Of a stretch of DNA of 64,000 nucleotides, positions 52,863 to 63,763 are shown piece after piece (the first letter of the stretch is position 1; each line of letters opens with the position of its first letter). The translations under genes and the position numbers were made by a program. The DNA lies in NCBI GenBank assembly GCA_016708785.1, contig JADJFC010000016.1:252683-316682 (forward strand). Direction: 5' to 3'. This DNA comes from Bacteroidota bacterium. GTDB lineage: Bacteria; Bacteroidota; Bacteroidia; AKYH767-A; 2013-40CM-41-45. The notes beneath the pieces were generated by a model, which searched no databases, was not told the DNA's origin, and saw only the letters and a program-made list of their open reading frames with translations.

Positions 52863-55002
52863 TTAAAAATAACTGTAGATCTCAAACTCGGGGACAAACA
52901 ATTTCGCTTCAGGATAAAGAAAATAGTATGGTCTTATTAATTCAATGGGTTTAACTATATATTTCGGAAAACTATTGTATGCGTAAATAAATGCGACAGG
53001 TTCATCCTTTCCCTTTACAATTATATTCTGATTATTTTCGATAAGTTTTAATGCCTGCGATTCATAGCTTGTCTCCATGTCCATCGCAATTCCAATTTGC
53101 ATTTGAGCTAAAAATAGATTGTCGTTACTAAAATTCATTACCGCCAAATTATTTTGCACCCAAGAATAGGCCCCAAACAAAGTAAGAAAAGATCTTGCTT
53201 TAGCGGTATCGCCTTTTTCCGCATAAAATGTCCCCATATTAAATTGGTAAGCGGGACGGGGATTGATACTGTATGCCCTACTAAAACTCGCAATTGCCAA
53301 ATTTGAAATTAGAATCTCTGAAATTCTGAGTCAATTTCAATTGATTATCTGTTGACCACCTGCCATAAATCAAACCATAAAAGTTAATTAATTGATCTTG
53401 CCCCGTTTTGGCTCTTCCAATTGCTTGAGCAATATTTTCCATTGCTTTTGGATAATCCCTCAACTCAGCATTAACCAATGCAAGAATTTTAAACCCCTCG
53501 GGTCCTGTTGTATCAATACTATTATACTCTGAAAGAGTTTTACCTGCATCATTTAGCTTACCAAGAAGATACTCCGAATATCCTTTTAAAAGCAAAACCG
53601 GTGGTTGCTTTCCTAAAATCGAATTTGCTTCCAGGGCTTTACTGTAAGCATTCTGATATGATCCTTTATGAGTATCTTCAAATCCATCATAAACTAATTT
53701 ATTCACATAAAATCGTTTTTCAAATTCTGAGTTATACAATTCCCTTGACCGAATTGGTGTAAATGGTTCCTGCATTTCACTAAAACATATGTTCCTTATT
53801 GAAGAGGTACAGAAATTGTAAACATCTGAAGAGTATTTTGATTCAATATTTTTGAATTTTTTAACTGCATCTGCATATTTTCCTTTATTGTAATCTATAA
53901 CTGCATAGCCCACTTCAGCATACTTAGCCATATTAGATCCATCCAAAATTAATTGCGAGAATATCTCAGCAGCTTCTGCGAAATCTCTTGAATTGATAAA
54001 TAAAGTTGCCTTCTCTATTAGATGATAATCTAGCAATCGTCCAGACTTAATCTTATAAAGCATTCCAAAATATTTTTTCGACTCTTCATAACGACCAGCT
54101 CTATACAATGACGCTGCTAAACCAAAACATGCAGTATCAGATCGCTCTTTGCTCTCGTTAAACATTTTCGAAAAGGAGCTAATTGCATCATCGTAATTTC
54201 CGGAAAGCATATGATATAAAGAAAGATTGTAGTTTGTAAATTCATTATTCACTACATCAACAGCTCGTTTAAAATACTGATCCGGGAAATCCCCTACATT
54301 AGTATTGGTTATAATTCCTCGCAATGTTAAAGCGTCAACATCATTTTTATTTAACTTTAATGCTTTATCAATATTTTTATTTGCGCTTATAGTATCTTTC
54401 AGAAACCATGTCGCTAAAGCTAAATTGTAATATAAATTAAAAGTATTCGGATTATTTACATTGCTTTTCTCTGATAATTTTGAATCAGCTTTTGAAAAGT
54501 TTTTTAACGCCAACGAAAATGCCCGCGACCTTAGATAAACATAACCTACCGGTTGTGGATATTTGTCAGTATAAACTGAATTAAGCTTAGCCATAAAAAA
54601 TAAGGCAGAATCCATTTCATCGTCACTTATCTTATTCAGGAAACGGTTATAATCCGTTATTTCCGAAGTATAATCACAAGTATCGCATCCGGATCCAACC
54701 TTGATACTAAGCCTGAAAAGCGAATCCGATTGCCTGTAATTTCCTAGTAACGATGCACAGACGCCATAATTATTGTATGTCTTGTAGTTGCACTTAAAAA
54801 CGTTGTTAAGACTGCGTTTATACAGAGGGATAGCTTCATTGAGGTCACCTTTTTTTTGTAGCAAAACAGCTTCATTAAAAGCTGAAATATTACCATCAAC
54901 GGAGTAGGTACAATTTCCAATTTTAACCAAATTACTCTTTGGTTTATTTTGCCCAAAAGACATTAAAAATGAAAAATGAGCCAATATTAAAAAAGGTTGC
55001 AA
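52863..55002 (-). CDS. Exported TPR protein, convergent to the operon (one frameshift)
   Basis: Signal peptide 1-18 (LILAHFSFLMSFGQ). TPR motifs across about 600 residues: AFNEAVLLQKKGDLNEAIPL, YNNYGVCASLLGNYRQSDSL, LYYNLALATWFLKDTISANK, VDALTLRGIITNTNVGDFPD, YNLSLYHMLSGNYDDAISSF, CFGLAASLYRAGRYEESKKY, YSEYLLGKLNDAGKTLSEYN. After 53281 an indel joins ISNLAIASFSRAYSINPRPA and AYQFNMGTFYAEKGDTAKAR, ending EFEIYSYF at 52863. About 715 residues when repaired, mostly in one open piece (53281-55002). Likely periplasmic; faces the other TPR protein with only 42 bases between their stops. Confidence 0.75.
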
Positions 55003-55122
55003 TTTTAAAATTTGAACTAAACAATTTTACATCCATAAATTAAAAAATATGATAAAGACCTAATACAATTCTTCAATATACTAAGTAACTTTATAGTTAA
55101 AATATTGGATAAGGTTGAAACT

Positions 55123-55646
55123 TCATTGACCAGTCGACAACCCAATTAAAACACCCGCAAGAACAATTAAAGAAATAATTCCAATTACTGATCCTCCTTT
55201 CTTTTTACTCGCTTCAGCAGGTTTATAGATTTTAGCATCTTGTACTGTACCTGCTTCAAGAAGAGGAATATCATCCGCTTTAATTGATCTGAAATTAATA
55301 TAATTTGCAGGCCATCCTACGACGGTTACTTCAGTTTTACTGTTTTTTGATTCATAAGAAAATGTCGGTTCAACTAGTACATCAGCATTAACGCTTTTCA
55401 ATGCTGCCGAAACTGCTTCGTCTTTGGCAATGTCGAGACTAGTACCGGAAGAACTAATAGAGTGTCCAGTTACTTTGGTTTCACCAACCATTAAATCTAC
55501 AACAACTGGTTTTTGTATAACACCGGCTCCATTAATTTTCATAATTTTTGCATCAGTTGCTTTATGGACTGTACAAGATGAAAATAACATCAGACATATG
55601 CATACTGACAAAATTCCAAAAATGTGTGCTTAGTTTTAGTTTTCAT
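55123..55646 (-). CDS. Lipoprotein with C-terminal hydrophobic Gly-rich segment
   Basis: The ATG at 55644-55646 (MKTKTKHTF) is preferred; one indel within about ten codons joins it to SVCICLMLFSSC, a lipobox with Cys. The mature part: TDAKIMKINGAGVIQKPVVV, GETKVTGHSISSSGTSLDIA, KDEAVSAALKSVNADVLVEP, TEVTVVGWPANYINFRSI. The C-terminus is KKKGGSVIGIISLIVLAGVL, a glycine-rich transmembrane-like helix, so both ends could sit in a membrane. About 175 residues. The middle resembles small outer-membrane lipoproteins with a repeated GV-type beta fold, unnamed. Minus strand, between the TPR protein and the protease. Confidence 0.65.
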
Positions 55647-55780
55647 AAGGTTTTAAATTAAATAATAATTACTCTCTTTAAGACTATTTAGCAATAATAC
55701 GTATTTATTTTAAAAATCAAAGCGAAAGAAATTGCAACTATCTATTTTCTTAACTATTACTGATATTTTTAAATTAAAAT

Positions 55781-56812
55781 CTATTCCAACTCCAAAGCAC
55801 AGCTTTCTGCTAATTCCCGTGCACGCTCTTCTGACAAATAACCTATTTCAGCGGGAGAATATTGAGTAGTAATTTTCTGATAAACACAATCACAAAACTC
55901 AAACATGTCGGGTAATTCATTTTCAGGATCACCTTTATCTAAACAAGCCCTAATAAATTCTACTCTTGTATCTTCATTCCATTCAGTAATTTCCTGTTCC
56001 TTAATTGGGCTATCGGTTGCAACACTACTTTGGGCTCTATAATTCTGAACTTGCCTAGGCTCCATCAAATCAGAAATTGAACGTGGCAACTCGCTTTTAA
56101 AAGCCGATAATATTTCCAATTCAGGTGCCGGAATAGCAAAATTCAAGTTTTGTCCTTCATTGACCTGCATGACTGAAACACCAATTACTTCACCCCTCTG
56201 GTTTATCACAGGGCCTCCACTACTACCGGGTGAAATCGCTGCGGTAATCTGAATGAAATAATTATTAATACCGGATCTTTTTGCCGAAATAATACCTTCA
56301 CTTATTGTCGCATTCAAGCCTTTCGGACTTCCAATTGCAAATATCCTGTCGCCTATAGCTAAAGGTGTTTTAGCCAGCGGTATTGGTTCTCCGGGAATGT
56401 TCGTCTTCAATATTACCAAATCAACAGATTTATTTATTGCGACATAACCTTCGATAGGAATAACCTCTTCGCCATCTTTTAAAAATATTCCAACCTGACT
56501 CGCTCCTTCAATCACATGATAATTGGTAGCAATCAAATTCCTGCTTATATAAAAACCTGAACCAATCCCTCGATCGGTTACTATTGTAACTGTAGATTTC
56601 ACAAAATGGCTATAGATCTCTTTGGGGCCCATATTACTTTTCGAATCATTTTCATGCTTTTGAACTATTTTTAATAATGAGTCATTTTGCATTTTAATGC
56701 TGTCTACTATAGATACCTGCTCGCTATCGGCTTCCAAAAATTGTTCAAAATTACATGAACTAAATAGAGCCCCTGCTATAAAGAATGAAGAGAAAAATCG
56801 AAATGTTTTCAT
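55781..56812 (-). CDS. Trypsin-like serine protease, lipoprotein-anchored
   Basis: 343 residues, uninterrupted. Lipoprotein signal with lipobox Cys at about residue 20 (AGALFSSC). The S1C (DegP/HhoA-like) protease domain covers about 60-235 with a complete triad: His99 in IATNYHVIEG, Asp131 in NKSVDLVILK, Ser198 in SPGSSGGPV. Also IGDRIFAIGSPKGLNATISEG and the NLNFAIPAP substrate-site strand. No PDZ domain; instead a C-terminal region of about 100 residues with conserved-looking cysteines (CLDKGD, FEFCDCVYQKI, ESCALELE) of unknown function. Probably a periplasmic or outer-membrane-anchored quality-control protease, or a specific processing enzyme for the neighbouring exported proteins (inference). 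Confidence 0.88.
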   Translation of the reverse strand: MKTFRFFSSFFIAGALFSSCNFEQFLEADSEQVSIVDSIKMQNDSLLKIVQKHENDSKSNMGPKEIYSHFVKSTVTIVTDRGIGSGFYISRNLIATNYHVIEGASQVGIFLKDGEEVIPIEGYVAINKSVDLVILKTNIPGEPIPLAKTPLAIGDRIFAIGSPKGLNATISEGIISAKRSGINNYFIQITAAISPGSSGGPVINQRGEVIGVSVMQVNEGQNLNFAIPAPELEILSAFKSELPRSISDLMEPRQVQNYRAQSSVATDSPIKEQEITEWNEDTRVEFIRACLDKGDPENELPDMFEFCDCVYQKITTQYSPAEIGYLSEERARELAESCALELE

Positions 56813-57220
56813 TTAAATTTTATTAAAAGTACTGATTAAAGTTAAAATACAACTTATGATTCTCACTTGAATTGAGGTGGAACCCATCGGCTAAAATATT
56901 AATTTATTCGATACTTTCATTAAATCAGTAATTTTTCCACCCTTTAATTTAGCATTAAATCACAACCCTTAGATTAAAATCAGCTTTTAATACTAATATC
57001 CTGATATTAAAATGGTGCAGAAATTTAAAATGAACAATTATTTATGCTTAGAAATGTATTTATTCAAATATATTTGGATAATTAATATTATATCGCATAT
57101 TTGCCATTCATGTACGTTGCAATTTAACTTTATAGTAAAGCACGTTATCATAAAATTAGTTTTCTTTTTTAATGTGCTTCCCGTTAATCTTTAAATTAAT
57201 CTTCATAACACACAAAAATC
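56813..57220. other. Divergent intergenic region
   Basis: AT-rich spacer between the protease and the SPOR membrane protein, which are transcribed divergently, so it should hold both promoters. A 60-codon plus-strand frame (57012-57194) is low-complexity and Phe/Ile-rich with no homology I recognise; not annotated. Confidence 0.4.
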
Positions 57221-59694
57221 ATGTTTCTAACTCTACTTTTAATTCTTGTTATTATCAGCAATATTTACGTAAACGTAAATAAACAAAAACCGATAGGTTT
57301 AATATCTCTAAACGAATATTATCAAAATGTTCGTCAAAAAGGAAAATTCTGGGAACTACTTCAGATTGTTTCTGTACCATTTATTTTCCTTTACAATCAG
57401 GCAATCAATGTGCTTTATTTGTTACAAGGGGCTTTCAGCTTATTGATTTGGCTATTCAGAAATATCTTTATAAATGGAATTTGGCTCATTATTCGTTTAC
57501 TTTATCATTATTTTATTTTATGGCCATGGAAAATTCTCCTGTTGGCTTTTGAACAGATCCGAAATAGTTGGAAACTTTCTTTGTACAAAATTGGTGTACG
57601 TGGATTGTTCTTTACCCTTCTGATCGCTTTTTTAGGGCGCTATTTAGTATTGCAGTTTAATTTCCCTGTTTTTTTGAGTTATGCGATGAGTCTGATCTCT
57701 ATTTTTCCATTAGCAGCATCGTTGGCAAAAATATCGGCACTTCGACATGCTGCTTCAGGAACATCTGATGAACCTCAATATTCAAATGAAAAAACAACTT
57801 ATTATACTGCTCTAATCATCCTGCTAACAATCGCCTTAGTAGGAATTAATGCACTGTTACTATATATAGGATCTTTTACAGTCGCGGCACCTGCTATAAC
57901 TGCATTGGTTTCGGGAGGTAGTATATTTATTTCAATTTTATTGATCTGTATATGTATTGTGGTCTTCTTTTTATTGAGCGTTTTCCACAGCACTTATTAC
58001 ATTCTACCGGTGATTTAAAAACATTAATTCAAAGTGCCCTCAAACACCTTTTGAATAAATGGCCTCAATATATTTTAGGTGCTATTGCTTCGCTTTTGCC
58101 GGCAGCTATTTTATCCATCATTCCGTCTTTATTAATCACTGGTTCAGTGTACGTGACAAATAATATTGCGAAAGGTATCTTTTTCGGACGCATTGCAGAG
58201 AAAAATATTCAAATCAAGGAAACAACACCTAATGGGCAACTTGCTGATTGGGTTGATCCTGATAAAATAAGTAATGATAGTGCAATGGCTATCATAAAAG
58301 TTTTTGGAAAGCAAAAAGAGCTGGAACTGGAAAAAGAGGCTCTTGAGATCAATCAACGCTTTGTAACTTCAGAATTAAAAAAATACAGTAATCCCATTGG
58401 TGCAGCATCTATTTTTGGTGTAGCCGGAGCTGGTTATGTTTTTTATTCCGGGGAACAAAAAGCAGTCAATGCCAAACCGGCTTTGACAAAAGATGATGCA
58501 AATCGTTCAGAAGCAAACCTCAATGAAACACAAAAGAAGGATGCTGAGGCTTTAAAAATGCTGAATACAACACTAAAGAATGAATTCGAGAAAGGAAAGT
58601 CATATGTTTCAAAACTGGAAAAGGAACTTGAAGATGTTTGTACAATTAAACAAACCTATACAAGTGGTGAATCAACACAAGGTGACGGAGGAGCATTCGT
58701 TTCAGTGAATTCAACTTCGGATCAATGTGAAGAGCGAAGAAAAGAAATTAGAACAAGAATAGCAGAACAGGAGCAAAAAAATCAGTACACACAGGAAAAG
58801 CTGACACGGCTAACGAAAATTAATTTCGAAATAGATCTCATTCACGATAACCTGAAAGACTCCATCTTGATGAGCAGTACAATGTTTGCAATTGCCTATC
58901 TTTTATTGGGAATTTGGATTTGTTTAATCGTTGCAATTTGTTGTGGATTTTGGATCATCGTTTTTGGGAATTTGAACTATGCTATTTACCATGAAAATAA
59001 GGATGCGGAAAAATGGCATATTACAGAGGTCTTTAGGGAGGCCAATTCAAAAAATAAAAATCAACCTTTGTTTGGAATTCTGGCAGCACTAATTCTCCCT
59101 GTTCTCCTTGTTACATTTTTTGATTCATTCAACTTCCTTCATAAAATAAACCCTTCTAAAATCCTGAAGAAATTATTTTCGGTAGAAGCACGATCATCAA
59201 GAGGTGAAATTGATAATAGTAATAGAAATAACAAGATGTCTGCTTCAATAGTCTATGAAGGACCGAGTGCTGAAAATCAAAAAAGCCAAAGGCAAGAAGA
59301 AGATTCAATAGTTGCCTATTATGATTCTACTGCAGCTGCAATTGCCGCTTCACAAGCTGCTGCAAATATATCGGGACAACAGGGAGGGCAAGAAACTTCT
59401 CCTGTAATGCCACAGCAAGGCATCACTTCACCGGATAGTCAAACCGGCACAGATGCAAATTCTTATATGGTCATCGTTGGGAAATTATGATCAGTATTAT
59501 CTAGTTTGTGGAGGATTTGATATAAATCTTTTTAATGCACAGCGAATAAAGAATCAATTGAATGAAAAGGGAGTCAACTGTTCTATACAAAAGTTCTGAT
59601 GACAGGAATGAAAATTGCGTGGCAAAGTGGCCACCAATAATTTACTTAGAAATTTTTAAAATTCGTGGTATTCCCGGATTTTAAAATTCTGTAG
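57221..59694 (+). CDS. Large polytopic membrane protein with C-terminal SPOR-like domain (frameshifts)
   Basis: The ATG at 57221 starts a first hydrophobic helix (LTLLLILVIISNIYV). About six to eight transmembrane segments lie in residues 1-330 (VSVPFIFLYN, LYLLQGAFSLLIWLFRN, IWLIIRLLYHYFI, FFTLLIAFLGRYLVLQF). A coiled-coil region of about 200 residues follows (KQKELELEKEALEINQR, EKGKSYVSKLEKELED, RRKEIRTRIAEQEQKNQ), then two more TM helices (SSTMFAIAYLLLGIWIC, LFGILAALILPVLLVTF), an Ala/Gln/Ser linker, and a SPOR-like tail (YYLVCGGFDINLFNAQRIKN) after an indel at 59487. Pieces: 57221-58018, 57952-59490; the tail runs to about 59694 with more indels. SPOR domains bind denuded septal peptidoglycan, so an envelope-scaffold role is likely. 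Confidence 0.7.
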
Positions 59695-59723
59695 TTTTTA
59701 TTTAATATCAAAAAAATCACTTT

Positions 59724-61595
59724 ATGTACAAAAAATCACTTCTCGCTCTTAGTATAATTATACTATAAGCGAGCAATACACCAGTTGGAATCAAACGTGG
59801 GATACTATTGCGGTCTCAAATTACATTCTGTACAGCTACAAAAATACTTATGATTCGCTGAATCGACTAATAGAGACTAAACGATTAATGAATAGCACCG
59901 GACAATGGCAATATTATGGAAGGTCACTATTTTCATATGACTCTCTAGGCGGATCACTGACAGTATCCAGCAAATTTATTCAGGGAATACTTGGGTTGAC
60001 AAAATTCAATTTAGCTGGCAAAAGGACGCCTCAGGAAAATTTATTTTTAATGAAAGTAGATTCTTTGGTGTCGGACAATGGAATAATATTCAACGCCAAG
60101 AATGGAATTATGATTCTTTACAACGCGACACTCTGCAACTTGTTTTTATAGGAAATGGTAATCAATGGTTGCCTGAATCAGAATTGCATATGGTATATGG
60201 AGCTTTTGGGATCGTAGACTCTTTCAAGGTTGAGTATACCGGTTCAAATCCATTCAATGATTACCGAATGCAGTTTTTTTATCAGTCGACGGATCAAGAT
60301 ACAATGGAGATTATTTATACCGGCAACGTAAATCAATGGGATACAACCGCTATAATCAGGAATACTTTTGATCCAATAGGAAATTTATTGGAGGAAATTG
60401 TTTTTAATTATTCAGGTAGTGCCTGGGTGAATACTTCTAGAAAGTCTTTAACATATGATGCTTCGAATAGAATAATAATTCAACTTATTGAACAAGGTGA
60501 CAGCTTGGGTGGTTGGGGTCCTTTATCACGAGACAGTACGTTCTATGATACTCTAGGAAATGTGAATCAAACTTCTTTTGCATGGAATGGAAGTTATTGG
60601 GAATGCTATGAATTCCATAATATTGAATACTTAAGTCCGACTTCATTTCACGAAGTAACGGGCATGTTCGATGGTGCAACCTGTTCGCTCATGGGTTATT
60701 ACTCAGATTTCATTAAATCATATGATTCAGAAGGTAGACTTCTGTATTTCGAATACAATGGACATGCTGGAAGTAGTGGGGGTTTTGAGAGATATCAATA
60801 TGACAGCACAGGATTTTTATACCAATCTAATCATAGTTTTTCTTCAATGGGTGGTTTAACAAATGATGAATATTGTGTCCATTACATGCCATTGTTATAT
60901 GCTTTTAATCAAAACATTTTTACTGTATGTAATGGTGACAGTCTAAATATAATTGCAACTTCATCTGGAGGTGCCTATGTTTTAAGCTATGAATGGGAAT
61001 ACAATAATCAACTTCTCCCTGATACTACGCCTTCTATAATAATTATTGGCGCAGGCGGATGGTATTCTATGATGGTTTCTGACACAGCAGGTAATTACTA
61101 TAGAGATAGCATCTTGGTTGTGATTCAACCGCTTCCTAATTTAGGAAATGACACTTCACTTTGCATAAGTAATAGTTTAATATTGGATCCGGGTATTTTT
61201 TCCAACTACCAATGGCACAATGGAAGCTCGGACAATTCATTACTGCCTTTAGCAATACTCAGGACACTCTTTTATATTGGGTAACTACGACTGATTCTGT
61301 AGGCTGCATCAATACAGATAGTGTTGTTATAGCCTTTATAGTTTGCGTGGGAATAGAAGATCCTTTAGATGAAATATTAAAAATACATCCTAATCCTGTA
61401 TCAAGATCATTATACATTTCAAATATAAGTGGTAAGGAAATTCAATCCACAATCATATTTAATTCAATTGGCGAGAAACAAGTAGTGGAATTTAAAAACC
61501 AAACGGTTTCAGGGAATCTAGAATTAGATGTTTCAGGACTACCTTCTGGAATTTACTTTATTGAGATTATTTCTGAGGATAGAACAGAAGAGTAG
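59724..61595 (+). CDS. T9SS-exported YD-repeat-like and Ig-like protein (frameshifted)
   Basis: Signal peptide from 59724 (MYKKSLLALSIIIL); a stop or indel after about 14 codons is followed by SEQYTSWNQTWDTIAVSNYI, LYSYKNTYDSLNRLIETKRL. Then YD-like repeats (MNSTGQWQYYGRSLFSYDSL, SGSAWVNTSRKSLTYDASN, LLYFEYNGHAGSSGGFERYQ, QYDSTGFL), an Ig-like unit (YVLSYEWEYNNQLLPDTTPS), and a T9SS sorting domain (LKIHPNPVSRSLYISNISGK, LPSGIYFIEIISED) ending at 61595. Pieces: 59888-60151, 60169-61284, 61212-61595. Same architecture as 17803-19685. About 620 residues when repaired. Confidence 0.7.
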
Positions 61596-61760
61596 TGCGT
61601 AAGTTCGTTAAACAATAATTAATTGTTGTTGCTAATTTATTTCAATTTCACAGCTATGTGTTCTTAGGCTATATTCAATAAAAATATAAACTATTAAATT
61701 AACTCCCATGAAAATAATTTTTGCACTGATGTCGATTTTTTAATCAAAGTCTTTCAACAA

Positions 61761-61805
61761 GGCCCCCCGGGGGGCCCCCCCCCCCCCCCCGCGGGGGGTC
61801 CGGCG
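61761..61805. other. Anomalous G/C-only tract
   Basis: About 45 bases almost entirely C and G, with runs of 6 C, 6 G, 16 C and 6 G, within AT-rich sequence. Symmetric (GGCCCCCCGGGGGGCC is its own complement). No normal function suggested; see finding. Confidence 0.7.
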
Positions 61806-62079
61806 AGAAGGATAATTCTTCAATGATTCACAATTAGTTTTACTTGTCACCTGTGAAGTATCAATCGGAAACCTTTACAAAAATAAGCACCATTCGGAAC
61901 TTCTCTCAAAGAAATCCGACAATGGCTTTATCATTTCCGATATTAGACGAACAGTAAGTTCAAGACGTTTCCCAATAAGTTATAAAGAAATTGGCTTGCC
62001 TGAAACAGGAATTCCTTTAGAAGAAGCGATTTCTACAAAATCGTTTGCTGGATTCAGGTAAGGATAAGATTGTCGGAAA

Positions 62080-63347
62080 TTATTGTTTACAGAATGCCTG
62101 TACTGCCATCAACTTAAAACCCGAAATCACTGCTACCATGATTGCCGATTACATCACCATCTATTGAATAATTTGCGCCTGCAACAATATAGCCATCGTC
62201 AAATGTTTGCTGAATGGAATAGGCACTTTCACTCGATGTTCCTCCGTAGTAATTATTCCATACAGGTGCTCAAGACTATCTAACTTCAATATCCAAGCTT
62301 CTTGACTTCCTCCGTGATTTCCGATAACGTCACCATCAAAAGTAGTAATTCCAGCTAAAATGTATCCATTGTCTGCTGTTGTTTCAATTGAATAAATTAT
62401 ATCCGAGCCTGTACCTCCGTATGAATGTTGCCAAAGTATATTCCCTACGCTATCAATATATATTGTCCAGCTATCTGCATTGCCTTGATTAAAAGTTACA
62501 TCTCCATCATCAGAGACTGACCAACCAGAAATAACATACCCTGAATTAGAAGTTTGCTTGACAGAAAAGGCTGTTTCATATGTGTACCCCCATAAGACTT
62601 TTGCCAAATTAAATCGCCAACATTATTAAGTTTGCTGCCCAGTAATCCATCGACCCATGCCAGTCGGGCAAATCGCAATTATCGCCGACAATCATATACC
62701 CTCCATCATTAGTCTGAATAACTGAATTTGCATATTCACCCAACCACCATACGTTTTTTGCCATTGGATTGAACCTGTAATAGATAACTCACAATCCATG
62801 ATGCTATTATATGGATTACTCACTAAATCACTATCCATCGAATTTGTTGACACCACATTAGATATCCATCATCACTTGTCTGTATTACATTTACAAAATT
62901 CTCTAAGCTACTCCGCCATAATTCTGTTCCCATTGAATTGTCCCTACGCTATCGAGCTTAACAATCCAACAATCAAATAGGCCGTAATTGGCACTTACAT
63001 CACTATCATTTGAAGAACTAGTCCTGCAACATATAGACCTCCATCAACCGTCTGTTGAATAGATGTTGCATGTTCTGCTCCTGAGCCTCCCAAAGTTTGA
63101 TACCATTGCATTCCGGCAACGTCAAATTTCACAATTAAGTAGTCATCTGCCCCGTTCGTTAATGTAATGTCTCCATCTATTGAACAGGTAAAGCCTGCGA
63201 CAATGAAGCCACTATCTCTTGTTTGCTTTACACAATTTGCTCATCAATTTCCGAACCACCAAATAGGCGTTGCCATTGGATTGTTGGTTGGGCTGGTAAA
63301 GATGAAGATGATAATAATAGAAGAATAATTAAGTGTTGTATTTTCAT
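62080..63347 (-). CDS. Secreted repeat protein (SIDGDV-type propeller repeats), frameshifted
   Basis: Signal peptide at 63347 (MKIQHLIILLLLSSSSLPAQ), then repeated units of about 55 residues: WQRLFGGSEIDE, DSGFIVAGFTCSIDGDITLT, GADDYLIVKFDVAGMQWYQT, LGGSGAEHATSIQQTVDGGL, NSGYVISGWSVSDDGDVTFN, SWTIYIDSVGNILWQHSYGG, DNGYILAGITTFDGDVIGNH. This is a common Bacteroidota exported repeat (delta-60-like) expected to form a propeller. Seven units are visible, with many indels; reading becomes unclear below about 62080, and the end of the gene, with any T9SS domain, is lost near the G/C tract. A plus-strand open stretch opposite (about 61840-62164) is considered antisense coincidence. Confidence 0.65.
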
Positions 63348-63368
63348 AACTCTTTATAGATTTAAAAA

Positions 63369-63763
63369 CTAATTTGGCTTATTGGTGAATAGAACAACTT
63401 TGTTGGCATCTTCGAAATTTTCACAATAAATCTTCCCTTCAACTCCGCAATAAAACCATGAACATGAGTGATGGCCCCAATAAACAAAATCTTTTAGGCC
63501 ATTCTCAAACCGAATCTCACTAAGCCCTAAAATTCCCCAAAACAAATCACCCTGTTCAACTTCTGACAGGATTTCATAACTTACCACAGGTAACTTATTA
63601 ACAATTCTTTTAATTTCACCATGCAAATATCTACGCTCAAAAACTGAATAGCTTCTATATGTGATTTTATTTCATTTCCGTATTTTGTTTCATTCACAAA
63701 TAGCGCATATTCTTCAACACCACTTCTTTTCAAAGCAAGGACAACTTCATCAAAGAAAAGCAT
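63369..63763 (-). CDS. Unknown protein, C-terminal part (frameshifted)
   Basis: Two open pieces join near 63600: MLFFDEVVLALKRSGVEEYA, LFVNETKYGNEIKSHIEAIQ, then HGEIKRIVNKLPVVSYEILS, EVEQGDLFWGILGLSEIRFE, CSWFYCGVEGKIYCENFED, FTNKPN. Soluble, mixed alpha/beta; no signal peptide. The upstream frame (63764-64000) fits as its N-terminal part. No known family. Confidence 0.55.

Noticed and set aside
57012..57194. 60-codon hydrophobic plus-strand frame
   Set aside because: Low-complexity Ile/Phe-rich translation of AT-rich intergenic DNA between divergent genes.
61840..62164. Plus-strand open stretch reading SDNGFIISDIRRTVSSRRFP and ending TIY
   Set aside because: Its 3' part is antisense to a clear DGDVIGNHG repeat of the minus-strand gene. 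No start and no family resemblance; treated as chance.
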